Positions 1 to 11,790 of a DNA stretch of 64,000 nt are shown here, in pieces. The stretch lies in the NCBI GenBank assembly GCA_036768485.1, contig JAVLUZ010000154.1:43650584-43714583 (forward strand), written 5' to 3'. Origin of the DNA: Mermis nigrescens. Taxonomy: Eukaryota; Nematoda; Enoplea; Mermithida; Mermithidae. A model generated the notes under the pieces. The model had not been told where the DNA came from. It ran no database searches and saw only the letters and a program-made list of their open reading frames with translations. Within the stretch, counting starts at the first letter, position 1. Each line of letters starts with the position of its first letter. The translations under genes were made by a program, and so were the position numbers.

Positions 1-1461
1 TAAGAATTTTTATTTATACCTGCAAAGCCGCTATGAGAGTACTTATATTTAACTATTTACATTAAATACGATACAGCACCTGAAGAAGCTTTTCCTATAC
101 CAAGAATTAATTTTGTAGTTGGCTTTTGACACATTGTCGGCTGGAGCAGATGTACACCCCCAAAAACCAGTGATAGCTGGATAATTTGAGGTCGCTGATC
201 ACGAAAATTGTATTATTTCCTCATGCAGGGCTAAATTAAGATACTAGTTAGCTACTTGTTACAATTCAGACTTGTGTTCAGCTCACTTACGTACATTGAT
301 AATGGCGCTAGCACTGCCAGCACATAAGCTAAGCTTCAGCAGTGGAATGCAGCGAGTGAAGCAAGCTGCATCTCACTGCTAAGGCTTTAATATTTTTCTG
401 GAACAATTATAAATCCTTAAGCAATTTCCATTTGGTAGCTAATCATTAAAGCTTAGATAACTCAGTTTACTTGAAACCTAAGCTCATGATGCCAGTGTCA
501 GAAAGAAACAACGTAAATAATCACTTATTTAACAATTAGGATGTTAAATAAATGTTGCGTAAAGTACGATGCGCAAGACATTGAAGATTTAAAATTTTGT
601 TAGGACAGCTATTTTAAATAACACAACAAAACATCACTAATAAAATGACATAAAGAGTAGGTAATCTGCATAAATAACTTGAAAATTGCAGAGATAGTAC
701 TTACTTTTAATTTAAATATGTAGACATCTAATCTATGTAGCAGCTAGAGCGCATATGGTTTAACCAATAGACGATGCTGTTTCTACAACTATAAGAAACA
801 ATCATAATTTTACTTATAAAAATTAAAAGTCTGTCATTTTTGCTAACTCGTGGTATAAATAAATGCTTCTTTTCAAGTGATCACAAGTAAATCAAAGTAT
901 GCGGCGTCTCTTACAAGACTTTTGTCGCTCAGAAGGGTGGCAAGGTTGATCCGTCAAGTCGTTTTAGGAGGTATCATTCTTTTCAGGCTTTGATTATCAA
1001 AGAAGGGGTTTCAGACTTTTCAGGCTTTGATTATTCGCAGAAATGTCTGCTAAGAGCACCTCTACCCCACCAATGGTGGAACCGGTACTAATATCAGGCT
1101 TTTTATTAGATAACCGATGGTCACTAAAAATATTCTCAATGTATTTTCTATTTTTTTTAACTTGGAAGGTTGCATATGTGCATTTGCTCCTTGTTTGACA
1201 ACAATTTCTTATTGATCAAGACGATGAATGGCCAACTCTATTTGTATGTGGAATATGCATCTTGCACTTAAACTTTAAAAATTTAGGTCATTAAGTATCT
1301 GAGACAGTTGACCCATTTATCTTAAGCTTAGCCCATGCGCTGACACCAATGTGAATGCACTTAAGTAAGCCTAAGCCTATGAAATATTTATAAAATCACT
1401 GGTTGTTAACAATGTCTTAGGCAAGCTCAGTATGATATGAATTGTCGGCGTATGAGCCAAA
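1..1461. other. AT-rich intergenic sequence, nothing recognised
   Basis: No reading frame of meaningful length or composition, no clear tandem repeat and no recognisable mobile-element protein. Short AT-rich stretches only. I see nothing to annotate here. Confidence 0.6.
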
Positions 1462-1835
1462 CCCGGTTTCTATAAACCGGTTTAAGCCTGGCTTACAGTT
1501 GAGCGCGACTTAAGCCTGGCTTATCAGTTTTGTAAAGTGCGATTTAAGCCCAAACATGAAACAGCTCGAAATTCCGGGAAGAAGGTCCCGGCCATTTTTA
1601 GGGATGGGGAATGCTCCAGTTTTTAGCCAAAAGGGTCAATAAACGCATAAAAACGGCCAAAAAAATTCGATTTTTTGTAGAAATGGGGGGCCACTGGCTT
1701 TGGGGGATGAGGGGACGTCCTACTTTGAGTTAGGGATCCCTATCCCCCTCTGATATGTATGTTTAAGCCTGACCTAAATCGGCAGCTCTGGATCATCCTG
1801 ACTTCTGATCAGAGTTCGGACCAGGCTTAAGTCTG
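1462..1835. mobile_element. CCCGGTTTC-type inverted-repeat element (copy 1)
   Basis: Starts CCCGGTTTCTATA at 1462. Carries inverted TTAAGCCTGG (1482-1491) against CCAGGCTTAA (1821-1830). The same terminal word plus CTTAAG-rich subterminal sequence recurs at 18303 and 21902, so this is one of three related elements here. Its interior (about 1553-1762) is a family-A dispersed repeat. No coding capacity. The outer right end is not sharp and no target duplication was found. Confidence 0.5.
1553..1762 (+). repeat. Dispersed repeat family A
   Basis: About 210 bp. Begins near an ACATG(T/A)AAC word and contains GGTCCCGG, CCATTTTTA, several GCCAAAAA words and a late GGGGGATGAGG block. Similar sequence occurs near 19105-19345, 24830-25055, 34195-34390, 51240-51445 and, inverted, 41240-41345. 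No terminal inverted repeat and no protein were seen. Confidence 0.55.
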
Positions 1836-2020
1836 GCTTTAGCTTGACTAATCCGATTCGAACAAAAAAAGTCAGGAATGCTCAGAATATCGGTTTTTGC
1901 TGTCTTTTGATAAGCAGTATTATTTCTGATGCAGAAAAAGTAGAAAATTTCGAAATTTCCAAGTTTTTTTCGGAAAAACTCGGAGAATTAATGCAAAAAT
2001 CGACATTAAAATCGCCCAAA

Positions 2021-2155
2021 AACACTCGAGAAATCATTGTAGGAGCTAAATCTTTGTTCTGTACAAAAACTACTCTTCTGACGTAAATTTAAATTTGAAA
2101 AACACTTGAGAAATCATTGTAGGAGCTAAATCTTTGTTCTGTACAAAAACTACTC
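2021..2155 (+). repeat. 80-bp tandem duplication
   Basis: The segment starting at 2021 is repeated from 2101 with only a few differences, an 80-bp period. It includes the word TTCTGTACAAAAACTACTC, which also turns up near 25760 (inverted), and in decayed form near 41720 and 63950, so the duplicated unit is itself part of a dispersed family. Confidence 0.75.
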
Positions 2156-2360
2156 TACAGTGTAAAGAGTACAGAGGTGTACAGTAGTGTAAAGCGGTGT
2201 AGTGTAAAATGATGTAGAGTGTAAAGTGGTGTGACGTGCAAAGTAGTGTAAAGTGCGAAGTAGTGTAAAGTATGAAGTGGTGTAAAGTGTTAAGTAGTGT
2301 ACAGTATTGTAAAGTACTGTGAAGTGGTGTGAAGTGTAAAGTGATGTACAGTAGTCTATT
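2156..2360. repeat. TGTAAAGTGG minisatellite
   Basis: Tandem array of a 9-11 bp unit close to AGTGTAAAGT/AGTGGTGTAA, on a purine-rich plus strand. Minus-strand open frames of Thr/Leu/His/Tyr-rich low-complexity peptide arise only from this repeat. An array of the same unit in the opposite orientation lies at 47060-47340. Confidence 0.85.
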
Positions 2361-2614
2361 ACCCCCACCCCTCAGCCAGTCTATCCAACAGTGTGATGGT
2401 GTAAAGGACCTTCCTCCCCTAAGATACTCTCTCATCCTAAGGCCTTTTTGTGAAAACTGTGAAGAAAACTAGCCCCCACCTCATTCCCCCTGCTTATCCT
2501 ATGTGTATCATATTCAGTGTTATGGACCCCTCTCCCCCAGGGCCCCTCTCGTTCTATGCTCGTGAGCACCACCAGTTCCAACAGCCCAACCGTCGTAACA
2601 GCCCCACCAGCATA

Positions 2615-2860
2615 AATTCTGGGGGGGGGGTGTTGCAAGATTTTTCAAAGGTCAAAAAATGGTCCAAAAAATAGTGGTATGGCGAGGAAAACTCCATTTT
2701 CGAAGTTTCTTATCAAGCACTATCCATTGGCATCAAAAAATTGCGAAAAAAATTTCAAAAATCAAATTCTAAGGGGTGTTTCGGTTTTTGAGGGGGTATT
2801 TTGGTTTCTCGATGGGGTGCATACCCCAAACCCCCTCGTCACGCCCAGTGGGGTAAAGTG
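2615..2860 (+). repeat. Dispersed repeat family G
   Basis: About 250 bp: AATTCTGGGGGG, AAGATTTTT, AAAAATGGT, GGTATGGCGA, a CACTATCCATTGGCATC block, ATTGCGAAAAAA, then GGGGGTATTTTGG and a C-rich tail. Further copies: 22430-22640 and 22610-22880 (inverted), 50430-50665 (inverted), 60090-60310 and 63415-63680. Open frames over it are chance frames in the repeat. Confidence 0.7.
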
Positions 2861-2934
2861 ACCGAGAAATAATAATTTAGGGGATTTACAGAATTGCGGC
2901 TTGGGGGTTAAACTATAAACATATCTCACGCTTA

Positions 2935-5900
2935 TGTGTGGTTGGGACAGTGCGACTGTTAGGACTGCTGAAACGGTGGAACTACTGGGATTGGTGGGGC
3001 TCTTGGGACTGGTGGGGCTGTTCGAATGGTTTGGCTGTTAGTATGGTGGGGCTTGGGACGGTGGGGCTGTAGGGATTGGTGGGGCTGTTGGGATTATTGG
3101 TGGGGCTGTTGGGATGGTGGGGCTGTTGGGACTGGTGGGGCTGTTGAGATTCTTGGTGGGGCTGTTGGGACGGTGGGGTTGTTGAGATTTTTGGTGGGGC
3201 TGTTGGGACGGTGGGGCTGTTGGGATGTTGGGGTTGTTTGGATGGGTGGGGCTGTTGGGATTATTAGTGGGGCTGTTTGGACGGTGGGGCTGTTGGGATG
3301 GTGAGGCTGCTGGGACTGGTGGTGCTCTTGGGATGGTAGGGCTGTTGGGACTGGTGGGACTGTTGGGATTTATGGTGGGACTGTTGGGACAGTGGGGCTG
3401 TTGGGATGGTGGGGGTTGTTTGGACGGGTGGGGCTGTTGGGATGATTAGTGGGGCTGTTGGGATGGTGGGGCTGTTTGGATTTTTGGTGGGGCTGTTGGG
3501 ACGGTGGGGCTGTTGGGATGATGGGGGTTGTTTGGACGGGTGGGACTGTTGGGATTTTAGGTGGGGCTGTTGGGACGGTGGGGCTGTTGGGATGGTGGGG
3601 TTGTTGGGACGGTGGGGCTGTTGGGATTGGTGGGGCTGTTGGGTTTGGTGGGGCTGTTTGGATTATTGGTGGGGCTTTGGGATGGTGGGGCTGTTGGGAC
3701 TGGTGGGGCTGTTAAGACGGGTGGGGCTAATGGGATTTTTGGTTGGGCTGTTGGGACGGTGGGGCTGTAGGGATTGATGGGGCTGTTGGGATTATTGGTG
3801 GGGCTGTTGGGACTGGTGGGGGCTGTTGGGACGGGTGGGGCTGTAGGGACTTTTGGTGGGGCTGTTGGGACTGTTGGGATGGTGGGGCTGTTGGGACAAT
3901 GGGGCTGTTGGGATTGGTGGGGCTGTTGGGATTGGTGGGGCAGTTGGGATTATTGGTGGGGCTGTTGGGACGGTGGGGCTGTTGGGAATGGTGGGGCTGT
4001 TGGGATTTGTGATGGGGCTGTTGAAACGGTGGGGCTGTTGGGACTGGTGGGGGTTGTTGGGATGGGTGGGGCTGTTGGGACGTGGTGGGGCTGTTGGGAT
4101 TTTTGGTGGGGCTGTTGGGACTGGTGGGGGTTGTTGGGACGGGTGGCTGTTGGAATTTTTGGTGGGGCTGTTGAAACGGTGGGGCTGTTGGGACTGGTGG
4201 GGGTTGTTGGGACTGGTGGGGCTGTTGGGATTTTTGGTGGGGCTGTTGAAACGGTGGGGCTGTTGGGATTGGTGGGGGTTGTTGGGACGGGTGGCTGTTG
4301 GAATTTTTGATGGGCTGTTGAAACGGTGGGGCTGTTGGGACTTTTGGTGGGGCTGTTGGGACGGAGGGACTGTTGGGATGGTGGGGCTGTTGGGACGATG
4401 GGGCTGTTGCGATTGGTGGGGCTGTTGGGATTGGTGGGGCAGTTGGGATTATTGGTGGGGCTGTTGGGACGGTGGGCTGTTGGGACTGGTGGGGCTGTTG
4501 GGACGTTGGTGGGGCTATGGGGATTTTTGGTATGGCTGTTGGGATTTGCGGTGGGGCTGTTGAAACGGTGAGGCTATTGGGACTGGTGGAATTTGTTGGG
4601 ACGGGTGGGGCTGTTGGGATTTTTGGTGGGGCTGTTGAAACGGTGGGGCTGTTGGGACTGGTGGGGGTTGTTGGGACGGGTGGGGCTGTTGGGATTTTTG
4701 GTGGGCTGTTGGGATGGTGGGGCTGTTAAGATGGGGGGGCTGTTGGGACGGCGGGGCTGTTGGGATTGGTGGGGCTGTTGGGTTTGGTGGGGCTGTTGGG
4801 ATTATTGGCGGGGCTGTTGGGATGGTGGGGCTGTTGGGATGGTGGGGCTGTTGGGACTGGTGGGGTTGTAAAGACGAGTGGGGCTGTTGGGATTTTTAGT
4901 GGGGCTGTTGGGACAGTGGGGCTGTTGGGATTTTTGGTGGGGCTGTCGGGATGGTGGGGCTGTTGTGATGGTGGGCTGTTGGGACGGTGGGGCTGTTGGG
5001 ATTGGTGGGGCTGTTGGGTTTGATAGGGCTGTTGGGATAATTGGTGGGGTTGTTGGGTTTGGTGGGGCTGTTGGGTTTGGTGGGGCTGTTGGGATTGGTG
5101 GGGCAGTTGAGATTATTGGTGGGGCTGTTGGGACAGTGCGCTGTTGGGACTGGTGGGGCTGTTGGGACGGGTGGGGCTGTTGGGATTTTTGGTATGGCTG
5201 TTGGGACGGTGGGGCTGTTGAGACTGGTGGGGCAGTTGGGATTTTCGGTGGGGCTGTTGAAATGGTGGGGCTGTTGGGACTTGTGGGGGTTGTTGGGACG
5301 GGTGGGGCTGTTGGGATTTTTGGTATGGCTGTTGGGACGGTGGGGCTGTTGGGACTGGTGGGGCTGTTGGGATTTGTGGTGGGGCTGTTGGGACTGGTGG
5401 GGTTGTTGGGATTTGTGGTGGGGCTGTTGAAACGGTGGGGCTGTTGTGACTGGTGGGGGTTGTTGGGACGGGTGGGGCTGTTGGGATTTTTGGCGGGGCT
5501 GTTGGGACTGGTGGGGGTTGTTGGGATGGGTGGGGCTGTTGGGATTCTTGGTGGGGCTGTCGGGATGGTGGGGCTGTTGGGATGGTGGGGCTGTTGGGAC
5601 TGTGGGGCTGTTGGGATTGGTGGGGCTGTTGGGTTTGGTGGGGCTGTTTGGATTATTGGTGGGGCTGTTGGGATGGTGGGGCTGTTGGGACTGGTGGGCT
5701 GTTAAGACAGGTGGGGCTGTTGGGATTTTTGGTGGGGCTGATGAAACGGTGGGGCTGTTGGGACTGGTGGGGTTGTTGGGACGGGTGGCTGTTGGAATTT
5801 TTGGTGGGGCTGTTGAAACGGTGGGGCTGTTGGGACTGGTGGGGGTTGTTGGGACGGGTGGGGCTGTTGGGATTTTTGGTGGGGCTGTTGAAATGGTGGG

Positions 5901-6830
5901 GCTGTTGGGACTGGTGGGGGCTGTTAGAAAGGGAGGGGCTGTTTGGATTTTGGTGGGGCTGTCGGGATGTTGGGGCTGTTGGGATGGTGGGACTGTTAAG
6001 ACGGGTGGGGCTGTTGGAATTTTTGGTGGGGCTGGTGGGACGGTGGGGCTGTAGGGATTGGTGGGGCTGTTGGGACTGGTGGGGCTGTTGGGACTGGTGG
6101 GGGTAGTTGGGACGGGTGGGGCTGTGGGTACTTTTGGTGGGGCTGTTGGGATGGTGGGGCTGTTGGGACGGTGGGGCTGTTGGGATTGGTGGGGCTGTTG
6201 GGTTTGGTGGGGCTGTTTGGATTATTGGTGGGGCTGTTGGGATGGTGGGGCTGTTAGGACTGGTGGGGCTGTTAAGACGGGTCGGTGGGGCTGTTGGGCC
6301 TGGTGGGGCTGTCGGGATTTGTGGTGGGGCTGTTGAAACGGTGGGGCTGTTGGGACTGGTGGGGGGGGGGGGGTTGTTGGGACGGGTGGGGCTGTTGGGA
6401 CGGTGGGGCTGTTGGGATTGGATTGGGCTGTTGGGTTTGGTGGGACTGTTGGGATTATTGGTGGGGCTGTTGTGATTTTTGGTGGGGCTGTTGGGACGGT
6501 GGGGCTGTAGGGATTGGTGGGGCTGTTGGGATTATCGGTGGGGCTGTTGGGTATGGTGGGGGTTGTTGGGACGGGTGGGGCTGTGGGGACTTTTGGTGGG
6601 GCTGTTGGGACGGAGGGACTGTTGGGATGGTGGGGCTGTTGGGACGATGGGGCTGTTGCGATTGGTGGGGCTGTTGGGATTGGTGGGGCAGTTGGGATTA
6701 TTGGTGGGGCTGTTGGGACGGTGGGCTGTTGGGACTGGTGGGGCTGTTGGGACGGGTGGGGCTATTGGGATTTTTGGTATGGCTGTTGGGACGGTGGGGC
6801 TGTTGGGACTGGTGGGGCTGTTGAGACATC
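2935..6830 (+). repeat. 3.9-kb G-rich 18-bp minisatellite
   Basis: About 200 tandem variants of GGTGGGGCTGTTGGGATT. The unit is mostly 18 bp with 15- and 21-bp variants, so phase is kept over long distances and all three plus frames stay open. They read Gly-Gly-Ala-Val-Gly-Ile, Trp-Trp-Gly-Cys-Trp-Asp and Leu-Val-Gly-Leu-Leu-Gly repeats. Those frames overlap each other almost completely and change frame at indels, so I do not call them proteins. Each unit gives GGGG and GGG runs separated by about five bases, meeting the usual G-quadruplex rule many times. A higher-order duplication is visible: about 170 bp from 4362 recurs almost unchanged from 6608. Gene copies or array length could be misassembled. 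Confidence 0.95.
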
Positions 6831-6834
6831 ACCC

Positions 6835-7361
6835 GCAAGTGCCTATTGCTTGAATCAGCCTATTTTTTTTGGTGGGTCTATTGATAGTGGGTCTTCCAGC
6901 AGTTTTTTCCGGTGGGTCTACGTTTTTACTTACCTACCTGCTAATTAAATGCGCACTGAGTATCTGATACGCGCCGTTACAATCATACCAACATAATACA
7001 CGCGCTGATAATATAACATGGATACCTAAGGCACGCAAGTACCTATTGCTCGAATCAGCCTCTGTTTTTGGTGAGTCTATTGATAGTGGGTCATCCAGCA
7101 TTTTTGTGGTGGGTCTACCTTTTTACGTACCTACCTGTTAATTAAATGCGCACTGAGTATCTGATACGCGCGGTTACAATCATACCAACATAATACACGC
7201 GCTGATAACATAACACGGATACGTAATGCACACAAGTGCTTATTGCTTAAATCAGCCTCTATCAGGCCCATCTCCCTGCGCTTAAATCAGCCTCTTTTAG
7301 GCCTAATCGTCTCGTCCTACGTTATCGTCTTCAATGACGTTCAGCTTTCGAAGCCTAATAA
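6835..7361 (+). repeat. 200-bp tandem repeat, third copy cut by gap
   Basis: Copies begin at 6835, 7035 and about 7233 with the word GCAAGT(G/A)CCTATTGCT. Periods are 200 and 198 bp. Units carry GGTGGGTCTA twice and a TAATTAAATGCGCACTGAG block. The third copy diverges and then runs into the assembly gap, so the array may be longer. Confidence 0.85.
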
Positions 7362-7461
7362 NNNNNNNNNNNNNNNNNNNNNNNNNNNNNNNNNNNNNNN
7401 NNNNNNNNNNNNNNNNNNNNNNNNNNNNNNNNNNNNNNNNNNNNNNNNNNNNNNNNNNNNN
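7362..7461. other. Assembly gap (100 N)
   Basis: Exactly 100 undetermined bases, the usual placeholder for a gap of unknown size. It sits inside or at the edge of the 200-bp tandem repeat, a typical cause of an assembly break. Confidence 0.99.
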
Positions 7462-7899
7462 AAAGGCCGGTCTTCCAGGTGATACCGGCGGCTAAAAATT
7501 GGTGGTTGGTTGCTGGTTCGAAAAAGGGTTGTTTTGGAATATGTTACCTCATAACTTTTTCCGAAACGTTCTGCATGTCTGCATGCATCATTTGCGTTTG
7601 TTTTATCCGTCTTAATTTACTCGCATTTAGCATCATCAGTCAGTACACCAATTGTTTACAACTATAGTTTTTAGAGTGTTGTTCACCTCTGGAAAATTTT
7701 TTTAGGCCGTTTTATCATCCTCAGCTCAATTTCGCAGATTTTTAAAAAACAAGACAACGCAAAAATTGACCTTATTATGGAAAATTTCTACCCTATACTT
7801 TACATAAGTCCAATTAAGTAGCCTTTTTACAAATAAACGATGAAATAATTTATTATATCTGTCAAATAGTGCGTGAAAATTTTGGCCTTTTTATTTTTT

Positions 7900-9000
7900 A
7901 AAACATCAAACATTACATCTGGCACGAGGCGCCAAATAATCTTGACCTTCTATCATCTTAAGCTCAATATGATCGCTTTTCAGAGATACGGAGTTACGAG
8001 CAGTACCGAAGCTTATTACCGTTCTCGCCACAATAATTGGTAGCCTTAATCATCCTTAAACTTCGCTTAGGTTTGTAACTGCATCTTTCATGCGAAACGG
8101 GAATAAGAATATTAAATCTAGCAGAAATGTCGATAATTTCCCATTTCAGCTCAATTTTAGGAATTTATCGAAACAGACTTATGAATAAATTAGTAACGTC
8201 GGCATTATTAATGGAAAATTATGGCATTTTCATCACCTTCAACTTAATTTTGAGGCATGTAGGGTTGATAAGTGACAGACAAAATTCTGGTATTGAGATT
8301 CTTGTCCTTCTGAAATTTTGCACCAGCTGTAAATTTTTAACCTAGTGCAAAAATATATTCGACTAAACGTCTGTCGACAAGCTCCATATAATGGCGAATG
8401 AAAATATTCGAAAAAATCTAAAATTTTTGATTCGAGAAATGTTTTAGCATTTTTACTTTAAACTCAATTTTGCAGCCTTTGAAGACAAACAGTGCAAAAC
8501 GGGCGTATTTTAAAACTGGCGAAAAATTCTTGACTTTCTGATCTCCTCGCTGAATTTTAGAAGCTTCCCTAATAGAGAGAGCGCTTAATATTATATCTGG
8601 CGCGAAGCGCCAAAACATTCCACATTTTTATCTTTTAACTCAAATTTGCAGGTTTCTGGATATAAACAATCCAGTAATTATGCCTGGCGCGAATCGCCAA
8701 AAATTTTTGAGAGTTCTATCCTTTTACCTAAATTTTGCAACTTTCTAAACAGCAATACAGTAATTATAGTTTGCGCGGAAGGCTGTAAATTTCCGATGTT
8801 TTTATCCTTATGAGTTCAATTTTGCAGCTTTCGAATGTATGCAATAGAAATTATATCCGGCGCTAAGCGCTGGAAATTTTCGATGTATTTATTCTTTTAT
8901 GCTCACTTTTGCAGGTTTACAAATATAAGCTGAGCAGCATTTATATCTGGCGCAAAGTGGGCGTTTTTATGAAGCTCAATTTGACACATTTCTAAAGATG
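7900..9000 (+). repeat. Diverged ~88-bp tandem repeat with GGCGC hairpins
   Basis: Repeated blocks each carry a palindrome like GGCGCGAAGCGCC followed by A-rich sequence, then TTTTAxCTCAATTTTGCAG. Palindromes stand at about 8599, 8686, 8775 (decayed), 8859 and 8949, giving an 87-90 bp spacing. Older, more diverged units lie upstream to about 7900. No coding. Confidence 0.7.
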
Positions 9001-9109
9001 AGAAATGTAGAAATTATTTTAAATCAATGTTTGACTTCAGTCTTGAATGCCAGCCACAGTAGCAGCGGATATTACGCCCTGATACCTGCACCGATTGCAT
9101 GCCTCTGTC

Positions 9110-9165
9110 CAGTGTTTTTATACAAGGTCCCTTTGTTCAAATGCAAAGACGGTTCCGAAGTCTTT
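9110..9165 (+). repeat. 5' fragment of MITE family C
   Basis: CAGTGTTTTTATACAAGGTC at 9110, continuing through a decayed TTCAAATGCAAAGACGGT block, matches the terminus of the family-C elements (complete at 61067-61504). The rest of the element is absent. Confidence 0.6.
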
Positions 9166-9289
9166 CAATTTTTAGGTTTCCAAAGATAAAAAATACAGAA
9201 TAGTTAATGAAATATTTTCATATTTTTACCATTTTCAAGTAGATTTTGCGGACTTTTTCTATTGACAAATAATTTAAGACCTTCACGGC

Positions 9290-9700
9290 GGACTGGCGTT
9301 TTTTCAGTGTTTTACGTTGTCTACTTTTGTTTGAAATCGATTTTAGCACAACATTTCTTCGAAAATGTTTAAAGTTTTTGACAATTTTGTGCGAAAAAAA
9401 TCATTAAATTTCGTTGACTTCAGTGAAAATCCAGCGCGAAGTACCGAAAATTTGTGGATTTCTGGCGGAAGGACGTTTAGAAGCTTGAATTACTGCTCAA
9501 TTTCCCGTATTTGTAGCGCTTGATGCGTAGCGTCGAAAATTTTAAAAAGTTGTACAAGAAATGAAAATAGAATAAAAGTATGCTGAAATAGCTATCTGGC
9601 GCATGCGCCTGAAAAATTTTCGACATTCATATACTTTTGCGCTCGATTTTGCACCTTTTTGTATGATAAAAATGCAGAAAATCTTATTTGCCGAAAAATT
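9290..9700 (-). repeat. Dispersed repeat family F (inverted copy)
   Basis: Contains TTGTGCGAAAAAA, CCAGCGCGAAGTACCG, a GGCGGAAGGACGTTTAGAAG block and TTTGTAGCGCTTGATGC. The same order is seen at 33235-33790 and 45730-46105; the opposite orientation at 58455-58665 with 59160-59350, and 62990-63400. A non-coding unit up to about 0.9 kb. Confidence 0.55.
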
Positions 9701-9845
9701 TCATCTATCGAAAACTGAAATAAGCAAAAGGTGAGTTTTTAAATAAATGGCGCTAAGCGCTGTAAATTTTAGTATTTTACGCTGTGAAACGTCAAAAACA
9801 TGTGTAGCTTTTAGTTGAAAAGTCGGGAAAAAATTTTAGGAATTA

Positions 9846-11790
9846 ATGGTTGAGTGGTTGGTTCGTCAGTTGGCTGGTTGGTTGATTAAATGATTGATCG
9901 GTTGCTTGGTTGGTTGATTGATTGACTGGTTAAATGGTTGATTAATTGATCGATTGACTGGTTGGTTTGTTGGCTAAGTGGCTGGTTGATTGGTCGGTTA
10001 GATGCTTGATTGATCTGATGATTCGTCATTTGGTTGGTTGGTCATTAAATGGGTTGGTTTTGTCAGTTTATCAGCACACTGGCTTGGTTAGCTCGTTCAT
10101 TGGTTGAGTGGATTGATTTCATGAGTTGATTATCTGTCATGTTAGTGCATTGATTGGTTAATTGGTTGTTGCCAGATAGTTGTTTGAGCAGTTTGGTTGG
10201 GTGGTAGGTTGGCCGGTTAATTGTTTAATTGGCTAGTTGGTTGGTTGATTGGCCTATTGTTTTGTTGTTTATGGCCATATGATTGGTTGGTTGTTTAGTT
10301 GGTTGGTTGGTTGGTTGATTGGTTGGTTGGTTAGTGGGTTGGTTGGTTAGTTAGCTGGTTGGTTGGTTGGTTGGTTTGTTGGTGGGTGGGTTGGTTGGTT
10401 GGCTGGTTGGTTAATTGGTTGGTTGTTGATTGTTTGGTGGTTGTTTGGTTGGTTAATTAATTGGTTAGTTGGTTGGCTGTTTAGTTTGCTATTGGTTGAC
10501 CGGTTGGTTGGTTGGTTGGCTGATTAATTAGTTAGCTAGTTAGTTGGTTGGTTGGTTGGTTGGTTGGTTGGTTGGCTGGTTAGTTGGCTGGTTAGTTGGT
10601 TGGTTGGTTGGCTGGTTGGTTGGTTAGTTGGTTGGTTGGTTGGTTGGTAAGTTGGTTGATTGGTTGGTTAGTTAGTTACTTAGTTGGTTTGTTGGTTAGT
10701 TGGTTGGTTAGTTGACTGGTTGGTTTGTTGGTTGGCTGGTTGGCTGGTTGGTTGGTTAGTTGATTGTTTGGTTGGTTGGTTGATAAGTTGGTTGATTGGT
10801 TAGCTGGTTGGTTGGTTAGTTTTTTTAGTCAAGTGCTTGGTTGATTGGTTGGCTGGTTGGCTGGCTGGTTGGTTGGCTGGTTGGTTGGTTAGTTGGCTGG
10901 TTGGTTGGTCGGTTGGTCGGTTGGTTGGCTGGTTGGTTGACTGGCTGGTTGGTTGGTTAATTAGTTGGTTGGTTGATTGTTTGGTTGTTTGGTTGGTTGG
11001 TTGATTAGTAAGTTGGTTGATCGGTTGGTTAGTTAGTTAGTTAGTTATAGTTATTTGGTTGGTTGGTTGGTTGATTGGTTGGTTGGTTGGTTGGTTAATT
11101 GGCTCATTGCTTTGGTTGATGGTTGGTTGGTTGGTTGGTTAGTCGGTTGGTTGGTTGGCTGGTTGGTTGGTTAGTTGGTTGGTTGGTTGGTTGGAAAGTT
11201 GGTTGGTTGGTTGGTTGGTTGGAAAGTTGGTTGATTGGTTGGTTAGTTAGTTACTTAGTTGGCTTGTTGGTAAGTTGGTTGGTTGGTTGGTTAGTTGACT
11301 GGTTGGTTTGTTGGTTGGCTGGTTGGTTGTTTGGTTAGTTAGTTGATTGTTTGGTTGGTTGATAAGTTGGTTTATTGGTTGGCTGGTTGGTTAGTTAGTT
11401 TTTTAGTTGAGTGGTGTGGGTTGATTGGTTGGCTGGTTGGTTGGTTGGTTGGTTGGCTGGTTATTTGGTTGGTTGGTTGGTTGGTTGGCTGGCTGGTTGG
11501 TTGGTTGGTTTGTTGGTTAATTAGATGGTTGGTTGATTGTTTGGTTGTTTGGTTGGTTGGTAAGTTGGTTGATCGGCTGGTTAGTTATTAGTTAGTTAGT
11601 TATGAAGCTGGTTTGTTGGTTGGTTGGTTGATTGGTTGGTTGGTAGGTTGGTTATTTGGCTGGTTAGTTGGTTGTTTGGTTGGTTGGCTGATGAGTTGGT
11701 TGATTGGTTGGCTGGTTGGTTAGTTAGTTATTTATTTGGTTGATTGGTTGGCTGACTGGTTGGTTGGTTGGTTGTATAGTGGGACTACTG
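9846..11790 (+). repeat. TTGG tetranucleotide satellite, ~1.95 kb
   Basis: Array of GGTT with GGCT, GATT and AGTT variants. Frames reading Trp-Leu-Val-Gly repeats at 11123-11591 are products of the 12-base translation period of a 4-bp repeat and are not genes. A higher-order unit of about 575-580 bp is visible: the run GGTTAGTTAGTTACTTAG near 10669 recurs near 11244, and TTGATAAGTTGG at about 10780 recurs near 11360. Confidence 0.95.

Noticed and set aside
2070..2435. 121-codon Thr/His/Leu/Tyr-rich minus frame
   Set aside because: Product of the TGTAAAGTGG minisatellite.
3026..6948. Long overlapping frames rich in Trp, Gly, Leu, Val and Cys (up to 275 codons)
   Set aside because: They are the three readings of an 18-bp satellite. 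All frames are equally open, and they shift at every indel, so none shows coding selection.
8590..8960. CRISPR-like regular spacing of palindromes
   Set aside because: The intervals are homologous to each other, not unique spacers, and the genome is eukaryotic in character.
11123..11591. Trp-Leu-Val-Gly repeat frames
   Set aside because: Translation of the TTGG tetranucleotide array; looks membrane-like only because of the repeat.
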